Shown here one piece after another: positions 58,852 to 64,000 of a stretch of 64,000 bases of DNA. Source of the DNA: Serendipita indica DSM 11827 (lineage: Eukaryota > Basidiomycota > Agaricomycetes > Sebacinales > Serendipitaceae); contig CAJVGD010000002.1 of NCBI GenBank assembly GCA_910890315.1, positions 1,488,001 through 1,552,000 of the forward strand, given 5' to 3'. Positions within the stretch are counted from its first letter, which is position 1, and each line of letters starts with the position of its first letter. Under the pieces are notes generated by a model, which searched no databases, was not told where the DNA came from, and was given only the letters and a program-made list of their open reading frames with translations. The position numbers were made by a program, and so were the translations under genes.

Positions 58852-60573
58852 CTACGTTTCTGTGTTGAATATATCGTGAAGAGCTGGTAGATTACTGGAT
58901 GATATGGCTTTTCGACGGCAAACGACGCACGCCGGTGTCGTGATACGGGTACAACTCGAATCTGTGCAGTCTGTTGCCGGCCAGGATCAATGTTGTTTAG
59001 TTGTGCACAAATATTTATTTCCATATTTATAATATGACAGTTCTCGACCCTCACCACGCATATCTACATGTCAAAGGTCTGCAATGTATCTTACTGCAGA
59101 TTAACCCCTTCGGTGATGAGGTGCATTAAACCCATGGTAAAGTAGTTGCAGTTAAAAGGCTCGTTAATTGGACCTCGAACCTGTTGGGTGGTTTGCGCTC
59201 TCCAAACTCGAGGCTTTCTACAATAGCACAGTCCTTGTCACGATCATCATAATATGGCACCTATTTCATGCACTGGACTCGCCACTCCATCTCCCAGGCA
59301 GAGGGTCCGCTCTCGAATTTCCCCAGGGTGCGACCATCCCACCCAGCGAGCGTCTAGATAGCCTCAATGCTTTTCGCTTGAGCATAATGCAATAAGGCGG
59401 TTGTATTCATCCCGTACTCCCGATCCCGTGTCATGCTCCCTGTTCGGTTCACTGGATCATCTTTGTAGGCTGAGCGAAAGGGAATATCTGAAACCTCTAC
59501 CCATCTACAGAGCTCAATCGGTAGAGAGCCCTGTAGAAGCGATATCGCTGAATATGCCTATGCTCCCCAAGGTAAGTCGGGATCGTTGCGCCGTTCCATT
59601 GTACGTTCTCAAGACCCTGATAGTACGATTTAACAGGTAATATGATAATCCAAGCGGAATCTGATGCACCTTGAGCAATGTGGGCCTTCGTAGCTTTGGA
59701 CGCTCGGACGTCGAGTAGGAAACTGATTGGGTCCATTAGCGCGTTTGTACTCGGGTACTGAAAGGTGTTTGAGGGACCAGGTGAATCCAATCATTTCCCA
59801 GAGTATGATATGATGGATTGCGAATCCATAGAAGCTGAGTATGGGCACGACTCCGTGGACAGGAGAAATGGTTTGCCAACTCAACCCTTATTTGGGTACG
59901 GAAGAGAAAGTCCTCCCAGAAACGACGCGTTTTTGTAAAGTGTATCCTTGTCCAGAGACTCGATTCCATATAAGATAGAATGATCTCTCGTCAAATACAC
60001 TCAAGGAGGGACGACTCCTGCGACGAGTCCGATTCTGGGAAGTGCCCTCACGCAGCCTCCGGCGAGTTCGCGGTTCTCCAGCGGGGCACAACGCATATTT
60101 TAAGGCGATTTGCGGAGAAACTCGACCCAGATTTTCAAGGCGATAGTCGTCAGCGCGTCGCCGGCCATATATGGGCACATTCTAAGAGTTGTCGGAACCT
60201 GCCATCCACAGCTCCCCGTCAAATGGCTTGCTTTCATCTCCCGGCTGTCATGACAAGTTCTAATAGCTCGATGAGGATAATCAAGTTTCCACCACAATGC
60301 CATAATGGACCGGGGGGTATATGATCTCCATTGATGAGTCTCTGGGCAGGATCATCCAAAGACCAGGGTTAGACAGATTCATCGCGTAGGTTCCCCTGTT
60401 TGGCTTCCAAGGTGTACACATTGGATACACTTTTCAGGTGCATGGCATGAAGCCTCGTCTTGACAATAAAGAGACATATGCCACTCCTTCTGAGTGTAAT
60501 AATGTTTCAACTAAGATCACAGTTTATGGATGCAATAACGCAAGGAGCTGGACTGATGTCAGCGCAAATCATC
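58852..60573. other. Intergenic, 1.7 kb, no convincing gene
   Basis: Lies between the Doa10 start and the 3' end of NPR3, both on the minus strand. Frames on both strands (for instance 59168-59395 and 59980-60324 plus, 59497-59790 minus) are short and show no domain. No tRNA could be folded. It contains the Doa10 promoter; the rest is unexplained. Confidence 0.4.
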
Positions 60574-62946
60574 TCATATGGCGAAAGTAGTTACCCATGG
60601 ATCATACTCTGATACAATTTGTCGGAATTGGTTACGCTTCTGGCCTGACCGGTATTGCACCTCGTCAAAAGTCGTCCGACCATCAAAATATTCGCAGACT
60701 CTGCGAACACGCTAAGTTCCCGGATAGGTAGTAGTTTCCACATACCGAAGGAATCGAGCCTCAGACTCAGGTCTCTGCCTTGCAATCTCTTCAATCCACA
60801 GTTGCTCTAGCCGCGTCGCCTTGCCGGGATCCATTATAAGCGATGCCTCGAACGGCTCTGGCACTTCGACCTCTGGCGACTGCAGGTCCGGGTCTTCGAT
60901 TATGATCATTTTCTGTGCTGGTGCATTTCGCTCGATCTCCTTTGAACTCTCCTGAGGTGGTTCGTTGTCGGGTAATGAAGATCGCTGAGACTGTTCCTCT
61001 CGTCCTCCCAAACCAGATGGCTTTCGTTTCCGTCCTCGCTCGAGGTCACCTTCGGATATACGCTTCTTACGCGCCTGATATGCCTCGTAGACAGCCATTT
61101 TGATCTCTTTGGCAGCAATAAGCCTGAAACGAATGTGAAGCATAGTCAGTGCGTTGTGGCGGAGCAACCATATAAGGATTTGATGGTATAAGTCGTAGTG
61201 GTCCTGTGAAGGTACAAAATGCAGGAATGCTTGAGGAGCCGAAGAAACTGCGGAAAGAATATTTTCCAGTGGAGGGGTCGTCGGGGGGAAAGATGCACGA
61301 AATTTTGCTGAAAGCTCGCTGAGAGGTGTCATAAGACGCGCAGGAAGCACATATATGTTGAGTAGTTTCGGATGCACGACATCGCTGACTTGAGCCTTTT
61401 TGAGGTAGATCATGTATGCAGCCATTCGCAGAACCTCTGTCTCGAGATCCCAGTCCAAGAGCGTTGCTGCATCGGCAAATCTAATCGCAAAAAAGTCAGG
61501 GTGTCTACCAAGTATCAGACGATACGTACGAGACATCAGGAGTGAGCACCTCTCTAAATCGCAACATCTCAGATGATTCCGGTTCAATTTCTGCTGCGGC
61601 CTCCCATCCGTCCAAGAAGAGGAGCGTGTTCCACGGCTGTAATCGCTTGACACGCCATCCTTTGCCGAAACCTGGATCCCATCTTTCGTCTCTCTCATTG
61701 TCGTACGAGTACTCGCCAGCTCCTTCGGGATCAAAATCACCCAGAAGAAGTTCAGAATGATACCATGGCATCTGGAGGTCTAGTTCGAATGCGCCAACTG
61801 TGACATGAGCAAGTCGCCGGCCTTGTACTGCAACGAAAATGTCGCGTATCGCGCGTGCTAAAGATGACTTCTGTAAAGCCACCTTTTCGAATTCGGCGTA
61901 AGTCTCAGCTAGAATAGATAAGCGGTCTGAATTCTAGAGTAAAAATACATACCCTCCATCAGATCAACTAGGAGGTCGGTTTCACGCTCGACGTACCCAT
62001 CTCTCGACTGTTCAAAGTGAAGTGCGGCTGTCATCTTGACAGCGAGCTGTTCGTAGTAGACGTCTACGAAACGAGTTTGGTTGGCAGCGCCTCCCCAGGC
62101 CGGACCGGGACGATCAAGGACGAGGATAAAATGAAAGCTTTTCAATGATGCTTCATTCTTCGGGTCTTTCTTGTCTAGCGTTTCCCCATCGACCTCGACA
62201 TCCGTCTTCGGTTTGGGGTCGCTGTACAGCTGTTCCCACTGCCACGTTCCGTCATCTCCAATACAAACTGGGTGCCCTAGGAAGAGGAGCTCTTCGAGAA
62301 CAAGTTCAAAGCGCTGATTGCAAAGATTTCGGTCGAATCTAAACAGGTGTTCTGCGAGCAACTTTGTTCGGTAGCCCAATACCCATTCGAAATCTGGATC
62401 ACCATGCTCTGATACCGAGTATGGGGATGAGATATTTGACGTTTTCTTGCGCGACGAGGAGCTTTGACCACCTGAACTCCTTTGGTGTGATCCGCCAGTG
62501 GTACCGCTTACACCGGCTCCTGAAACTCCACCAGGTCCAATCGGACCAGCCGCGTGTGGTGCAAAGCTATTCAAGGGGTCGCTCCATTCCTGCAATCGCC
62601 ATTCGTAGGCAGGACTTTGGGCAATCTCGAGTGCGTCGACGTACGAGGTACTACCCTCCTTTATATCACTGTGTGATCGTTGGTGCGACTGCTGTGGGTA
62701 TGTGCGTGTCGCGTCCTGATGGCGATGAGCCTTACTGAGCGAGAACGGCTTGTCCTCTGGTTCTGCATTTGCTGCATCGGTTGGATGCGCTGCACGCCAC
62801 GCATAGTCTAGTTGCCGCACAATGGGAAGTGGCCTGGCCAAGCGGGGGACGGCCTTGGGACGAGCGGGCCATCGAAAGACAAGATGCGAGCCTTTACTAG
62901 AAGAGGAGACAAAGAGAATTGCCAGTAGACTGGGATCCGAAGACAT
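60574..62946 (-). CDS. NPR3: NPR3/NPRL3, GATOR1/SEACIT subunit
   Basis: NPR3 with NPR2 and Iml1 forms the GTPase-activating complex that turns off TORC1 at the vacuole when amino acids are short. Start MSSDPSLLAILFVSSSSKGS matches the family, followed by HLVFRWPARPKAVPR. A longin-type domain is spread over the next exons with a long Ser-rich insert (GGSHQRSSGGQSSSSRKK): DFEWVLGYRTKLLAEHLFRF, RFELVLEELLFLGHPVCIGD and SFHFILVLDRPGPAWGG. Later exons read ADAATLLDWDLETEVLRMAA and VHPKLLNIYVLPARLMTPLS. A basic insert (ARKKRISEGDLERGRKRKPS) precedes the conserved C-terminal winged-helix exon VCEYFDGRTTFDEVQYRSGQ with VSEYDPWVTTFAI and the stop at 60574-60576. The last exon was added because it completes the family's C terminus. 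Confidence 0.92.
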
Positions 62947-63142
62947 TTTCCCAGCAAGTTGGAGGCAATCCGCAAGTGGCGCGGAAAGCCAAGGAGGCGG
63001 TTGCGTTTAAGAATTGGGGAGTCAACATCACGGTGTAACAAATGTTCAGAGATTTCATGTATGTATGATCTGGATTATATGATAGCAAACATGATTCATG
63101 ATGCCGTGCAAAACATCCCAGGGAACACTGAACCAGACAAAG

Positions 63143-64000
63143 TTACTGTGAGGGGTTCGGGCTAGCCTTCGGTTTCTTGGGTCTAGAGGGGCGCTTTTCC
63201 TGGCCTTGAAGACGACTTTCTTTTGATTGGGCCTTAGGGGTGACTATGACCGCTTGATCGTCCGCTGAGTCCAACGCCTTTCTCATTGAGAGCCCGCGAG
63301 GAGAACCGGGCGGGGCCAGCGCTTTGAGAACTTTGGGGTCTACGAATGGCTCCAAGCCTTTCTTTCTCTTCTTGCCCTTTTTGTTCTCGGTCATTAGCAG
63401 ACCACCAGATAAAATATTCAAGAGATCTTTCCCTTCATCCATCATACGGACCGTGTTCTGACACTCGATGATGAACTCTTCCAGCTTGCGTTTGGAAATG
63501 TTACCAGCGCAATTCTTCAACGTGTCAGCAAGAAAGCGTCAAGGAAAGGTGATCACCTTTTCGAGAATAAATGGATCCCCGACAACAAACTGGTCGAATT
63601 TCCATTTATCGGGTTCATCAAGTCGAGTTTTTTGCTCGAAACGATGCTCTTCAAGTACTTCCTCGAGGTCTTGGTCCTCTTCTTGCATATGTTCCGCTTG
63701 CGCTGTAGCTTGTTCGAGCTCCAGCGCAGTGAGGTCATCAGTGACTGCCTAGAAGGAGATGGCTCAGTGAGTTGAAAGGAGATGAAATGACTGTACACAC
63801 CTCTACCATCTCATTATCAGCCTCTTCTGAATGGTGAGGATCCTGCGTCTCGCCATCCTCTGAAGCTTCGTCAGCGGTAGGTGTTGCCTGCTTTTTGGAT
63901 TTCTTTGTTGATTCTTTCTTCTTTTTTGTAATTCGCGGAACGATACCTCCTTCAGCGATGCGTATAGCAAAGTCGGAAAACTTGTGATCGTAGGCGAAAT
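63143..64000 (-). CDS. 3' part of an unidentified gene; charged Lys/Glu-rich protein
   Basis: The gene runs off the right edge, so its start is not seen. In the part available the exon at about 64000-63800 reads KFSDFAIRIAEGGIVPRITKK, followed by a Lys/Ser and Glu-rich low-complexity linker, then TALELEQATAQAEHMQEEDQ, DLEEVLEEHRFEQKTRLDEP and DKWKFDQFVVGDPFILEK. A last exon reads KNCAGNISKRKLEEFIIECQ, NTVRMMDEGKDLLNIL and a basic tail ending KASPNPSQ. The piece VVGDPFILEKNCAGNIS recalls the region after the core of non-canonical poly(A) polymerases and terminal uridylyltransferases (DPFxxxxNxxxxI), but this is a weak similarity and the rest does not confirm it. Confidence 0.55.

Noticed and set aside
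59505-59580. tRNA-like stretch (GAGCTCAATCGGTAGAGAG resembles a D arm)
   Set aside because: No T arm with GGTTCRA and no matching acceptor stem follows within the expected distance.
1-64000. CRISPR array, phage-like region or bacterial operon
   Set aside because: The whole window has spliced eukaryotic genes, and no array of regularly spaced repeats was seen.

Overview
This is a 64 kb stretch of nuclear chromosome from a fungus, almost certainly a filamentous basidiomycete (Agaricomycetes). The evidence is many protein genes on both strands without operons, each cut by short introns of about 50-70 bases with GT...AG ends and CTRAY-like branch sites. Several families are typical of Agaricomycetes: a DUF6533 membrane protein, a fungal cAMP-receptor/Git3-like GPCR, and a VEFS-box Polycomb protein. 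A Rhizoctonia-like genome is a guess only. Gene boundaries were inferred by eye from reading frames, splice signals and family conservation, so single exon edges may be wrong.

Layout. 1-3.5 kb: a 3' fragment of an unrecognised gene and a second unrecognised gene (+). 3.7-5.3 kb: an M14 carboxypeptidase-like protein that seems to lack catalytic residues (-). 5.9-7.8 kb: a seven-helix GPCR (-). 8.7-11.6 kb: an RNF216/TRIAD3-like RBR ubiquitin ligase with two SUMO-interacting motifs (-), head to head with a roadblock/LC7 dynein light chain (+). 12.3-15.7 kb: a two-helix membrane protein (+), tail to tail with a SUZ12-like PRC2 subunit (-). 16-18.9 kb: ribosomal protein eL14 and a DUF6533 protein (both -). 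19.5-24.7 kb: a cytochrome P450 and a seven-helix protein with a long disordered tail (+). 24.9-27.7 kb: TCF25/Rqc1 (-). 28.2-31.3 kb: a copper P1B-ATPase (+). 31.8-34.3 kb: a small SET protein (-) and a ZNHIT2-like protein (+).

34.3-44.2 kb is gene-poor: only a MYND-finger gene at 39.9-40.7 kb stands out, flanked by about 5.6 kb and 3.5 kb without convincing coding sequence. 44.2-51 kb is dense again: exon-junction protein Y14 (+), ribosomal protein eL30 (-), a 2-oxoglutarate oxygenase, a membrane-anchored beta-lactamase-like protein and argininosuccinate synthase (all +). 51.1-58.9 kb is one large minus-strand gene for the ER ubiquitin ligase Doa10/MARCH6, with a long disordered insert and an internal tandem duplication that includes an intron. 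60.6-62.9 kb holds NPR3/NPRL3 of GATOR1 (-), and the right edge cuts a further minus-strand gene.

The genes are mostly conserved housekeeping functions: ubiquitin and ribosome quality control (Doa10, Rqc1, RBR ligase), translation (eL14, eL30), splicing (Y14), nutrient signalling (NPR3, GPCR), chromatin (SUZ12-like, SET) and metabolism (argininosuccinate synthase, P450, Cu-ATPase). I see no biosynthetic cluster, CRISPR array, tRNA, rRNA or recognisable transposon. The most unusual points are the carboxypeptidase that has lost a zinc ligand and its catalytic glutamate, the Doa10 intragenic duplication, and the unexplained gene desert.
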